Shown here: in pieces, positions 48,271 to 56,806 of the stretch | Numbering within the stretch: position 1 is the first letter of the stretch | Layout of the letters: every line of letters starts with the position of its first letter | NCBI GenBank assembly: GCA_027482225.1 | Contig: JAIXWD010000014.1 | Span: forward strand, 138,719 to 202,718 | From: Bacteroidota bacterium | Lineage (GTDB): Bacteria > Bacteroidota > Bacteroidia > UKL13-3 | Length of the DNA stretch: 64,000 nt | Direction of reading: 5' to 3' | Notes under the pieces: generated by a model | The model's database searches: none | Told to the model about the DNA's origin: nothing | What the model saw: the letters and a program-made list of their open reading frames with translations, nothing else | Made by a program: the position numbers and the translations under genes

Positions 48271-48388
48271 TAGTATAATTTGGGTTAAGCAAATAGACCA
48301 TTTGTGTATCAAAACCTGATTTTTGTTTTTACCCTAATTATTTAAAATACCCGTTGTAAATTGCAGCCCATTAGAGCAAAATAAAAAT

Positions 48389-49651
48389 ATGTCAACACAA
48401 ATAGAAAAACTGATTAAACGATACGAGGAGAAACAACCTGAAATTGTTTTTGAATGGAAAGATAGCGAAACCGATGCCGAAGGTTGGGTGGTAATAAACT
48501 CGCTACGCGGTGGTGCAGCAGGTGGCGGAACTCGTATGCGTAAAGGTTTAAATAAACATGAAGTTACCTCCCTGGCCAAAACCATGGAGATTAAATTTAC
48601 CGTTGCAGGACCTGCTATAGGTGGGGCAAAATCGGGTATTAACTTCGACCCAGCTGACCCACGCAAAAAAGGTGTACTGGAGCGCTGGTATAAAGCAGTA
48701 ATGCCATTACTAAAAAACTATTATGGTACAGGTGGCGATTTAAATGTAGATGAAATACATGAGGTAATTCCTATTACAGAAGAGTATGGATTGTTGCATC
48801 CACAAGAAGGTGTGGTAAATGGTCATTTAAAATTGGACGAAACTGAAAAACAAAAGCGTATAAACAACTTACGTAATGGTGTTTCTAAAGTATTGGATGA
48901 TGCCCGTTTTTCGCCCGACACCAACAAAACATATTTGGTAGCAGATATGATTACGGGTTGGGGTGTGGCTGAAGCGGTCCGTCATTTCTATGATTTCTGG
49001 GGACCAAACTTTGCATACAAACGTGCCATCATACAAGGTTGGGGTAACGTGGCAGCAGCTGCAGCCTATTACTTATCTCAAATGGATGTAATGATTGTGG
49101 GCATTATTGATCGTGAAGGCGGTTTGTTAAACAACCAAGGTTTTAGTAAAGACCAAATTAAGCAGTTGTTTATTGAGCGTGATGGCAATAAATTATCTCA
49201 AGCTACTTGTCAAAAAATGGGATTAGAGTTTATGCCTTACAATGAAATTGACCAGAAAATTTGGAGTATTGGAGCCGATATTTTTATTCCTGCTGCAGCA
49301 TCGCGTATGCTAACCCAAGAGCAATTAGATACCATGGTTGAAAACGACCTTGATGTAATTTCTTGTGGTGCTAATGTACCTTTTGCCGATAGCGAAATTT
49401 TCTTAGGACCAATAGGTAACAATGCAGACGACCGCGTAGCTGTTATCCCCGATTTTATTGCTAACTGCGGCATGGCACGTACGTTTGCTTATTGCATGAG
49501 TGAAAACTTTGAACTGAATGATGAAGCTATTTTTAAAGATGCTTCCGTTACCATTCGCCAAGCATTAATGCGCTTAAATCAATTTAATCCTAAACGCAAT
49601 GGTTTATTGAAAAAAGGATTAGAAATGAGTATGGTTAATTTGGTGAAGTAA
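48389..49651 (+). CDS. Glu/Leu/Phe/Val family dehydrogenase (probable glutamate dehydrogenase)
   Basis: A 420-residue amino-acid dehydrogenase. The N-terminal substrate domain has SLRGGAAGGGTRM, GPAIGGAKSGI (catalytic Lys) and YGTGGDLNVDE. The C-terminal Rossmann domain has IQGWGNVAAAAAYYL and the late segment AVIPDFIANCG. It interconverts an amino acid and its 2-oxo acid with NAD(P). The spacing and residues suggest glutamate dehydrogenase, but leucine/valine-type activity cannot be excluded. It is encoded singly, 118 bp after anmK. Confidence 0.88.
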   Translation: MSTQIEKLIKRYEEKQPEIVFEWKDSETDAEGWVVINSLRGGAAGGGTRMRKGLNKHEVTSLAKTMEIKFTVAGPAIGGAKSGINFDPADPRKKGVLERWYKAVMPLLKNYYGTGGDLNVDEIHEVIPITEEYGLLHPQEGVVNGHLKLDETEKQKRINNLRNGVSKVLDDARFSPDTNKTYLVADMITGWGVAEAVRHFYDFWGPNFAYKRAIIQGWGNVAAAAAYYLSQMDVMIVGIIDREGGLLNNQGFSKDQIKQLFIERDGNKLSQATCQKMGLEFMPYNEIDQKIWSIGADIFIPAAASRMLTQEQLDTMVENDLDVISCGANVPFADSEIFLGPIGNNADDRVAVIPDFIANCGMARTFAYCMSENFELNDEAIFKDASVTIRQALMRLNQFNPKRNGLLKKGLEMSMVNLVK

Positions 49652-49671
49652 TTTATTTAAGGCTGTTGGTT

Positions 49672-49821
49672 GTGGTAACTTTTGAATTAGAAACTCAACT
49701 TATTATTGCGAATAAGCTAAGTTATGTTTCGAAGGAGAGATTAGAAACAGAACTACTTGCCATAAATGAACTTCAACGGAAAATAAACAGCCTAATCACT
49801 AAAATAAAATCAAACATATAA
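49672..49821 (+). pseudogene. Remnant of a four-helix bundle (23S rRNA intervening-sequence) protein gene
   Basis: Between the dehydrogenase and kynureninase genes a 49-codon frame ends at 49821 and encodes FELETQLIIANKLSYVSKE followed by LLAINELQRKINSLITKIKSN. This matches the C-terminal half of the Bacteroidota four-helix bundle protein family (ELETQL-IA ... L..LI.KLK). The N-terminal half is missing, and upstream codons do not continue the pattern, so it is a decayed fragment. These small genes move as solitary inserts. Confidence 0.65.
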
Positions 49822-49833
49822 AGGCATCCGGCT

Positions 49834-49860
49834 AAATGCTAAGAGCCAAATGCTAAAAGC
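49834..49860 (+). repeat. Short direct repeat AAATGCTAARAGC
   Basis: AAATGCTAAGAGC (49834-49846) and AAATGCTAAAAGC (49848-49860) are two tandem copies differing at one base. They follow the four-helix-bundle remnant and overlap a spurious upstream ATG of the kynureninase gene. Confidence 0.7.
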
Positions 49861-49870
49861 TAATCCACAT

Positions 49871-51133
49871 ATGACTTTTCAAAATACACTGGCATTTGCC
49901 CAAAAACTAGACCAAGAAGATAACCTGGCTCATTTCCGCAATGAGTTTTATATGCCTAAAAAAGATGGTAAACCCATGATTTATTTATGTGGTAATTCAC
50001 TTGGACTTCAACCCAAAAGCGCACGTGCTGCTATAGAACAGGAGTTAAATGATTGGGCAGAGCTAGGTGTAGAAGGACATTTTGCAGGTAAAAACCCATG
50101 GATGTACTACCATCATTTTTTAACTGAAAAAGCGGCCAAAGTAGTTGGTGCAAAACCAAGCGAAGTGGTAATTATGAATAACCTAACTGCCAACTTACAT
50201 TTAATGATGGTAAGCTTTTATCGTCCTACCAAAACCCGCTATAAAATCATGATGGAAGGTACTGCTTTTCCTAGCGATCAATACGCAATGGAAACTCAAG
50301 CACGCTTTCATGGTTTAAATCCGGATGATGCCATTATTGAACTAAAACCACGCGAAGGCGAATACACATTACGCACAGAAGATATCATTGCTAAAATTAA
50401 CGAACACAAAGATGACCTAGCCATTGTAATGATGGGCGGTGTAAACTATTATACCGGGCAAGCTTATAATATGGAAGCCATAACTAAAGCTGGTCATGCA
50501 GTTGGTGCTAACGTTGGTTTTGATTGTGCACATGCTGCAGGTAATCTAAACTTAAAACTACACGATTGGGATGTAGATTTTGCAGTGTGGTGTACCTATA
50601 AATATTTAAACTCAGGCCCTGGTGGTACTAGTGGTGTATTTGTGCATGAACGCCATGGTAACAACCCAGAACTGGTGCGCTTTGCAGGTTGGTGGGGGCA
50701 TGATGAGAAAGAGCGCTTCCAGATGAAAAAAGGATTTAAACCCATGGAAGGCGCAGCAGGATGGCAATTGAGTAACGCACAAATTTTTCCGATGGCCATA
50801 CATAAAGCTTCTTTAGCATTATTTGACCAAGCAGGTATTGAAAATTTAAGAGCCAAAAGCGAAACTTTAACCGGCTATTTAGAGTTTATATTGAGTAATT
50901 ATAGCGATTTTTTAACCATCATTACACCAAAAACAACAGCGGATAGAGGTTGCCAACTTTCTATTATTGTAAAAGAAAACGGTAAAAAATTGTTCGATTA
51001 TTTGGAAGCAAATGGAATTATGCCCGATTGGCGTGAACCCAATGTAATACGCATGAGTCCGGTACCCATGTACAATTCATTTGAAGATGTATACCAAATA
51101 GGTGAAGTATTAAAAACATATTTTAAAAATTAA
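49871..51133 (+). CDS. kynU: Kynureninase
   Basis: A 420-residue PLP-dependent enzyme that splits kynurenine or 3-hydroxykynurenine to (3-hydroxy)anthranilate and alanine. Visible are the NSLGLQPKS N-terminal motif, the region with MNNLTANLH, the DCAHAAGN aspartate motif, the PLP lysine in WCTYKYLNSGPGG (K244) and the RFAGWWGHDEK loop. ATG 49871 was chosen because the earlier ATG at 49850 lies inside a short direct repeat and its extra seven residues look non-conserved. Together with the monooxygenase gene 75 bp downstream it covers two consecutive steps of tryptophan degradation, or of NAD synthesis via quinolinate. Confidence 0.94.
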   Translation: MTFQNTLAFAQKLDQEDNLAHFRNEFYMPKKDGKPMIYLCGNSLGLQPKSARAAIEQELNDWAELGVEGHFAGKNPWMYYHHFLTEKAAKVVGAKPSEVVIMNNLTANLHLMMVSFYRPTKTRYKIMMEGTAFPSDQYAMETQARFHGLNPDDAIIELKPREGEYTLRTEDIIAKINEHKDDLAIVMMGGVNYYTGQAYNMEAITKAGHAVGANVGFDCAHAAGNLNLKLHDWDVDFAVWCTYKYLNSGPGGTSGVFVHERHGNNPELVRFAGWWGHDEKERFQMKKGFKPMEGAAGWQLSNAQIFPMAIHKASLALFDQAGIENLRAKSETLTGYLEFILSNYSDFLTIITPKTTADRGCQLSIIVKENGKKLFDYLEANGIMPDWREPNVIRMSPVPMYNSFEDVYQIGEVLKTYFKN

Positions 51134-51208
51134 GTACATACTGAATGCTCATATCATTCAATATTTAACTTTCTTACTTTAAACATATTCGTTCTAAAAA
51201 AAATTACG

Positions 51209-52534
51209 ATGACACAAAAAATTACCATCATAGGCGGAGGTTTAGCCGGAAGTTTAGCAGCCATTTACATGGCAAAGCGCGGATTTGAAGTAAATTTATT
51301 TGAACGCAGATCAGACATGCGTAAAGCGACCGCCTATCAAGGGCGTTCTATTAATTTGGCTTTGAGTACGCGAGGTTTACATGCCTTAGAAAAAATAGGT
51401 TTAGATAAAGACATTTTAGCCGATGCCATTCCCATGTATGGAAGAATGATGCACAGTAAAACAGGTGAGTTAAGCTATCATCCCTATGGCAAATCAGGAC
51501 AAGCCATTAACTCCGTTTCGCGTGGTAGGTTAAACCTAAAACTGATAGAATTAGCAGATGAATTGACAAATATTAACATCTATTTTAATAGCAAATGCAT
51601 AGACGTTGATGTGAATAAAGCAACTGCAACTTTTGAGTTGGAAGATGGTTCGCTTAAAACCATTACAAGCGATCGGATCTTAGGAACTGATGGTGCATTT
51701 GCAGCATCAAGAGGTAAATTACAAACCAGCGAACGTTTTAATTACTCGCAGCATTACCTACATGTTGGATATAAAGAATTAGAAATTCCAGCAGGCGAAA
51801 ACGGTAAGTTTATGATGGAGAAAAATGCACTTCATATTTGGCCTAGGGGCAGTTTTATGATGATTGCTTTACCCAACCCAAAAGGTGATTTTACATGCAC
51901 CCTTTTTATGCCTTACGAGGTATTCGATTCCATAAAAACCAATGACGATGTAACTAAATTCTTTAATGAAGAATTTGCGGATACGGTGCCTATGATGCCA
52001 ACATTAGAGGAAGATTACATGAAGAACCCAACATCTAATTTGGTAACTGTACGCTGTTATCCTTGGGTAAAAGGAGATAAACTGGCCTTAGCAGGTGATG
52101 CAGCTCATGCCATAGTTCCCTTCTACGGCCAAGGAATGAATTGCAGCTTTGAGGATATTGTGGTGTTAGACAATATGATTGAAAAATATGGGGATGATTG
52201 GAATACCATTTTTGATGAGTACCAAAAAGAACGTAAACCCAATGCAGATGCTATTGCCGATTTAGCCGTACAAAATTATTATGAAATGGCTGATAAAGTA
52301 GGCGATAAACATTTCCTTCATAAAAAACACATTGAGCACGATTTAACCGAATTGTATCCTGATAAATTTAAATCGCAATACGAACTCACCACATTTAGCC
52401 TAAGTGGCTATAAATATGCATGGGACCAAGGACAAAAAAATGATGTATTACTGGAGAAAATTATAGCCGATGGGGCAGAAGAAAAAATGAAAGACCCAGC
52501 CTACATGGAACAACTGTGGCATTTGATTGCTTAG
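51209..52534 (+). CDS. kmo: Kynurenine 3-monooxygenase
   Basis: A 441-residue FAD monooxygenase that hydroxylates kynurenine to 3-hydroxykynurenine using NADPH and oxygen. The FAD-binding GGGLAGSLAA motif is at about 8-17, the GRSINLALS substrate-region motif at about 51-59, and the second FAD motif GDAAHAIVPFYGQGMN at about 297-312. A small inverted repeat (TGAATG/CATTCA) lies upstream in the 75-bp gap after kynU. The gene ends before a clear terminator. Its partner kynU takes the product onward. Confidence 0.95.
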   Translation: MTQKITIIGGGLAGSLAAIYMAKRGFEVNLFERRSDMRKATAYQGRSINLALSTRGLHALEKIGLDKDILADAIPMYGRMMHSKTGELSYHPYGKSGQAINSVSRGRLNLKLIELADELTNINIYFNSKCIDVDVNKATATFELEDGSLKTITSDRILGTDGAFAASRGKLQTSERFNYSQHYLHVGYKELEIPAGENGKFMMEKNALHIWPRGSFMMIALPNPKGDFTCTLFMPYEVFDSIKTNDDVTKFFNEEFADTVPMMPTLEEDYMKNPTSNLVTVRCYPWVKGDKLALAGDAAHAIVPFYGQGMNCSFEDIVVLDNMIEKYGDDWNTIFDEYQKERKPNADAIADLAVQNYYEMADKVGDKHFLHKKHIEHDLTELYPDKFKSQYELTTFSLSGYKYAWDQGQKNDVLLEKIIADGAEEKMKDPAYMEQLWHLIA

Positions 52535-52560
52535 ATAATTTTACTCTATATTAAAAACTA

Positions 52561-52591
52561 AAGCCACCTGAGATGAATCAGGTGGCTTTTT
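52561..52591 (+). terminator. Rho-independent terminator after kmo
   Basis: AAGCCACCTGA (52561-52571) and TCAGGTGGCTT (52578-52588) form a perfect 11-bp stem with a 6-base loop, followed by a T run. It ends the kynU-kmo unit. Confidence 0.92.
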
Positions 52592-52709
52592 GTTTATAAC
52601 TGAAAATTGGGGGTTATTCTTTTACAAAATTCACATGCTCCATATTTTATTTATATCACATTACTTATACTAAATATTGTAAAATTGTTAAAAATAATCA
52701 AGCATCATT

Positions 52710-54020
52710 TTAAAAATACCTTACAGGTCTTACCCTATAACTTTCAAATACAGCACAACCACAAACACCAACATTTGGGGCAAACATTGGAGCCAATGCA
52801 CCTGCAAAATTCTGCATAACACTTGAAGACCAATAACCTGTTGTTTGAGGACCAGAAGTATAAAAATTGCCTTTATTGTTACTGGCTAAGTTTGATTTTA
52901 ATGCTAACAAATCATCCCTTGAAGGCAAAAACCAATCGTTATAAACTCCATCTTTATAGTTTTTAGCTGCTTTAGCAGCGTTAAAGTTTGCATTAATAAT
53001 GATACCTACAGCCAAAATTGTATCTGTATTGTTTTTACCTTTACCTATTAAATTTGAAATATTTTGAAAAAATTGTGAATAAGCTCCTGGACCCCAATCG
53101 TATAATACAGGCAAATCGTTTGGTGCAGCAATAATACCATGTGTTTCACCAGCTACATAACCAATATCTCCCGGTTTAAAAATGTATCCTACAATACCTC
53201 CACCAAATGTATCGCCTAAAACCAAACTGAACTGAACGTTTAAATTTATACTGCAAGATTTACCCCCAATATTGATGGGGAAAGTAGCAACACCAGAACC
53301 GTTTGGAGTACCTGAAATTTGATACACCAAGGTATCTTGTCCAACCGAAAAATTCCCTGATGATAACGTTGCTGTTAAACCCGGAACACCTGTCGATGTT
53401 GTTACTTGTCCGCTATGCACTCCTCCATTACCTCCTGAGTATGGTATTTTTAATTTTACCCCATTTGCTGAAACGCCAGAAGAAAGTGAACCAACTTGCA
53501 TGGCAGCATTACAACTAAGTGTAGTAATTTTTCCGGGGCATATTCCTCCATTTGTCCAAATTGGTTTGCCATCGCACATTGTTAATACTTGCCCTTGTGT
53601 ACCAATTGATGAAATAGATTCGGCTGTTTTAGCATGCAACGCATAAGGCACGCTTAACAACTGACTGGTGCCAGCTATGGTATAATTGGTTCCACCAGTT
53701 GGGTCGGTTTCTGTTTTAATAAAAAAGGGGCCATTTGCCCAATCAATATTATTAAAAGTACCGTTTTGAGCGGTACCTCCACCAATTTCAATACTCACCA
53801 AACCATTTACATTTGTTGTTGGTGTATGGGTTTCGGTATAAACAGCTGAACCTGTGGTACCGCCTTGCAATATGCTAATACGAAATCCTACTATTTGGTT
53901 TGAAACCAAAACACCTGAAGCGTTTCTTACAACCGCTTGGTAACTTATTTTATTGGGCGATTGGCTAAATAGATTTAATGCAATAAATACTGCAGTAAAA
54001 AAGGTAAATACTTTTTTCAT
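52710..54020 (-). CDS. Exported protein with Bacteroidota N-terminal beta module and DUF1566 domain
   Basis: A 436-residue secreted protein. After the signal peptide (about 1-19), residues 20-133 form a module common in Bacteroidota surface proteins (ISYQAVVRNASG ... GLVSIEIGGGT ... GTSQLLSVPYALHAKTAE). The middle is beta-rich with a few cysteines. The last 150 residues are a DUF1566-type domain (GGGIVGYIF ... GIIAAPNDLP ... DWFLPSRDDLLALKSN ... YWSSS ... YRVRPVRYF). It lacks a T9SS signal. It is the last gene of the four-gene operon that starts at 58177 and its ATG is 4 bp after the preceding stop. DUF1566 occurs in adhesin-like and lectin-like proteins; its ligand here is unknown. Confidence 0.82.
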   Translation of the reverse strand: MKKVFTFFTAVFIALNLFSQSPNKISYQAVVRNASGVLVSNQIVGFRISILQGGTTGSAVYTETHTPTTNVNGLVSIEIGGGTAQNGTFNNIDWANGPFFIKTETDPTGGTNYTIAGTSQLLSVPYALHAKTAESISSIGTQGQVLTMCDGKPIWTNGGICPGKITTLSCNAAMQVGSLSSGVSANGVKLKIPYSGGNGGVHSGQVTTSTGVPGLTATLSSGNFSVGQDTLVYQISGTPNGSGVATFPINIGGKSCSINLNVQFSLVLGDTFGGGIVGYIFKPGDIGYVAGETHGIIAAPNDLPVLYDWGPGAYSQFFQNISNLIGKGKNNTDTILAVGIIINANFNAAKAAKNYKDGVYNDWFLPSRDDLLALKSNLASNNKGNFYTSGPQTTGYWSSSVMQNFAGALAPMFAPNVGVCGCAVFESYRVRPVRYF

Positions 54021-54024
54021 GGAA

Positions 54025-54510
54025 CTACTTTTTTATAATTTTAAACGATTGCACTTGTTGGTTTTGCTGATTATAAACATGCAAAAAATACGTTGCGGAT
54101 GCCAATAACGTGGTGTTAACTTGGGTTTGCTGGGTAGCTATATTTCCCAGCAATAAAAGCTTGCCTTGCATATCTATTAGTTGGTAGGTTAACTTTTCAT
54201 TTTTAAACTCGTTAACCACTAATGTTAAATCGTTGGTTGTTGGATTTGGATAAGCAACCAATGAAATCTTAGATGCAGATTCGTTTAAACCAACGTTTTT
54301 AATATCATAGGTTTGTTGAACACCCATAGAGATACTTACAGAGGTATCTTTTATTGTGGTGTAAACCACTTGCCCAATACTAAATGCAACACTCCCTCCA
54401 CTACCAGTGGCACTGCCACCTGCAGCGTTAATAGAATTTTGTGCTGTGCATACATTTGTTGTAATCTGTATGGCAGAAATAATTAGTGCTATCCGAAAGA
54501 TGTAACTCAT
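54025..54510 (-). CDS. Small exported protein with T9SS type A sorting domain
   Basis: A 161-residue protein with a signal peptide (about 1-23), a short Gly/Ser-rich motif (INAAGGSATGSGGSVAFSIGQ) followed by VYTT and GVQQTYDI, and a T9SS type A signal (YPNPTTNDLTLVV ... ATYFLHVYN ... SFKIIKK). Proteins of this size and layout are frequent in Bacteroidota next to DUF1566 proteins. Since its two DUF1566 neighbours lack a sorting domain, it could be their surface anchor or secretion partner (inference). Start at 54510 gives the signal peptide. Confidence 0.78.
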   Translation of the reverse strand: MSYIFRIALIISAIQITTNVCTAQNSINAAGGSATGSGGSVAFSIGQVVYTTIKDTSVSISMGVQQTYDIKNVGLNESASKISLVAYPNPTTNDLTLVVNEFKNEKLTYQLIDMQGKLLLLGNIATQQTQVNTTLLASATYFLHVYNQQNQQVQSFKIIKK

Positions 54511-54546
54511 ATAAATGATATAAACGATTTGATAAATAGTAAAATA

Positions 54547-56790
54547 TTAATATGCCCTTACGGCTCTTACGCGCAATTGACTGCCTCTCCAGGTAGTTCC
54601 GCTACCTAAACCGTAATTAACAGAAATATCAGGAAAAATTGCATTCCATGCATCAAAGCCAGCTGCAGAACTACTCCAATAATTTTGTTCTGGTACAAAA
54701 CCTCCTAAATTATTTAAATGCAAATTAATGTACATTAAATACAACTCATCTATAGATGGTAAAAACCAATCATTTTGCCCTCCCAAAACAAGGTTATCAC
54801 ACAGTTTTGCGGCATTATTTTTGGGTTGATTACAACCCGCAACAATTAAGCTTGTGTTGGTTTCACCGCTGCCTACTATTTTTAATGTGCCAGAAATTTG
54901 ATTAGTGGTTGAATCGCAACCCCATTGCATACCTGTACTTTGGTCACTTGGTGCGGCCATAAGGTAACGCCAACCACCTACATTATTCCCTTTATCAAAA
55001 AACACCTTACCGCCCCCTGGGCCTGTTTGACCAACAGGCAATGTGGTGAAGGAATCTATAATACCACCTATAGTACCTATACCAGTTATGTCAACGTAAG
55101 CATAATAATAATAAACTGTATTAGGTTTAAGTAATTCGTCATTAAGGCTTAAACTTGTTGTTTTACTAAAACTTCCATTACCAAAACTTCCGGTATGGTT
55201 TAAAGTTGTGTTTAATTGATCACGTGAAATACCAATTTTTATCCCCCTTGATAAAATTGAATTGGTATCTATATTTGTAATATTTCCGCCAAAAGTAGCC
55301 GAGTTTGAAGTAATACCTGTAACCGGGCTCGTTGTAACAACATTTAAAGTAGTAAAAGTAACTTGATTGCCATAGGCAATCGTATTGTTTTCTGCAATAG
55401 CAAATGAGCGAACAAAGTATTGTCTGTTTTGAGCTAATAATAACAGTGAGGGGATAATAATCGAATCACTATTGAATGACCCAACACCGTCTCCTGCTAT
55501 AAATCCATATAAAATTGGTACGTTATCATTCATTCCATTAAACCAACTGTTGGGTGTAAAATTAATATTATTCAAAGAAAGAGAAGGATTAGCAACGGAT
55601 GATAGAACAAATCCACGTGCAATTAGTTTATTTCCATTTGTATTGGTAACGGAACCGCTGAATTTAGCAAAAAAAGGTGTAATATTGGTTACCGCTTGCG
55701 TGGTTACTGTTGGTGGAGTTAGGTTTAACGTGGTAAACGTAACTTGGTTACCATACTTTGTAATGTTATTTTCAGTAATGGCATAAGCACGGGCATAATA
55801 GGTGGTACTGGGTTGTAAAAAATAATTATCACTGGCAGACATGGTAGTTGTTATGTTGAATAAACCGGTGTCTTTACCTATGTTAATTGTACGCGAAGGC
55901 AAATAAATAGTAGGATTGGGTGTTATAGAATACACTATACCTCTTTCTATAACAACACTGCCATTCGCATTGGTAACCCTACCACTGTATGTAGCACTAT
56001 TTGAAGTAATTCCTGAAACTGGATTGGTTACTATGCTTGGTATAGGCAAGTTTGAACTTGAGCTACTAGCTATGGGTAATTTCACAAAACCTCCTTTAGA
56101 AAGAAATAGGGTATCATTACTGATGGTTAAGATCTGCAATTCGTTTGTTGCACTGGTATCTGCATCATAATGATTCGGTAATTTCACATGACCTCCGTTA
56201 GAAAGAAATAAAGTATCTTTACTGATGGTTAATGTCTGCAATTCGTTTGTTGCACTGGTATCTGCATCATAATGATTCGGTAATTTCACATGACCTCCGT
56301 TAGAAAGAAATAAGGTATCTTTACTAATGGTCAATGTCTGCAATTCGTTTGTTGCGCTCGTATCTGCATCATAATGATTAAGCACATTAGAGGCCGTTTT
56401 AGCATGCATGGCATAAGGCACACTTAACAACTGACTGGTTCCAGTAATGGTATAGTTAGCTCCACCCGATGGGTCAATTTCTGTTTTAACAAAATACAGG
56501 TCACCAGCCCAATTAATAGTAGAAAAATTACCTACTTGAGATGAACCACCGCCTATTTCAAAACTAATTAAACCATTTGCATTGGTCTTAGGTTGGTGCG
56601 TTTCAGAAAACACAACAGCTCCTGCCGATGAACCTTTTAAAATGCTCATTTTAACTCCCACAACTTGGTCTATTACCAAAGCATTGTTACTATTTCTAAC
56701 AACAGCTTGATAACTAATTCTGTTTGGCGCTTGAGCAAATGCTACTGTTACGATAAATGTAAATAGCACCGTACATAAAATCTTTTTCAT
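54547..56790 (-). CDS. Exported multi-domain DUF1566 protein with three identical-type 34-residue repeats
   Basis: A 747-residue secreted protein. The signal peptide is about 1-20. Residues 21-133 form the same SYQAVVRN ... LLSVPYAMHAKTA module as in the 436-residue protein of this operon. Three near-identical 34-residue repeats follow (139-172, 173-206, 207-240; HYDADTSATNE ... DTLFLSNGG). Then come three FN3-like domains (about 250-600, each with P.V.T..VT.IT...A..SG.VTN and T.YYARAYA-type strands) and a DUF1566 domain (about 605-747; GPGGGKVFFDKG, NDWFLPSIDELYLMY, YWSSS, RVRAVRAY). The 34-residue repeats resemble those of tail-fibre-like or collagen-like surface proteins. Probably an adhesin; the ligand is unknown. 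Confidence 0.82.
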   Translation of the reverse strand: MKKILCTVLFTFIVTVAFAQAPNRISYQAVVRNSNNALVIDQVVGVKMSILKGSSAGAVVFSETHQPKTNANGLISFEIGGGSSQVGNFSTINWAGDLYFVKTEIDPSGGANYTITGTSQLLSVPYAMHAKTASNVLNHYDADTSATNELQTLTISKDTLFLSNGGHVKLPNHYDADTSATNELQTLTISKDTLFLSNGGHVKLPNHYDADTSATNELQILTISNDTLFLSKGGFVKLPIASSSSSNLPIPSIVTNPVSGITSNSATYSGRVTNANGSVVIERGIVYSITPNPTIYLPSRTINIGKDTGLFNITTTMSASDNYFLQPSTTYYARAYAITENNITKYGNQVTFTTLNLTPPTVTTQAVTNITPFFAKFSGSVTNTNGNKLIARGFVLSSVANPSLSLNNINFTPNSWFNGMNDNVPILYGFIAGDGVGSFNSDSIIIPSLLLLAQNRQYFVRSFAIAENNTIAYGNQVTFTTLNVVTTSPVTGITSNSATFGGNITNIDTNSILSRGIKIGISRDQLNTTLNHTGSFGNGSFSKTTSLSLNDELLKPNTVYYYYAYVDITGIGTIGGIIDSFTTLPVGQTGPGGGKVFFDKGNNVGGWRYLMAAPSDQSTGMQWGCDSTTNQISGTLKIVGSGETNTSLIVAGCNQPKNNAAKLCDNLVLGGQNDWFLPSIDELYLMYINLHLNNLGGFVPEQNYWSSSAAGFDAWNAIFPDISVNYGLGSGTTWRGSQLRVRAVRAY
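56075..56380 (-). repeat. Three tandem 102-bp coding repeats
   Basis: Three consecutive 102-bp units begin at 56075, 56177 and 56279. The latter two are nearly identical and the first has diverged at about a dozen positions. Each encodes one 34-residue repeat in the 747-residue exported protein, so the array can gain or lose units without a frameshift. Confidence 0.92.
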
Positions 56791-56806
56791 TGATTATTTT
56801 TTTAAA

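Noticed and set aside
49850-49870. Upstream ATG as start of kynureninase
   Set aside because: It lies within a short tandem repeat (AAATGCTAAAAGC) and encodes seven residues unlike a kynureninase N-terminus.
56075-56380. CRISPR-like regular repeat array
   Set aside because: The units are 102 bp, directly adjacent with no unique spacers, and encode an in-frame protein repeat.
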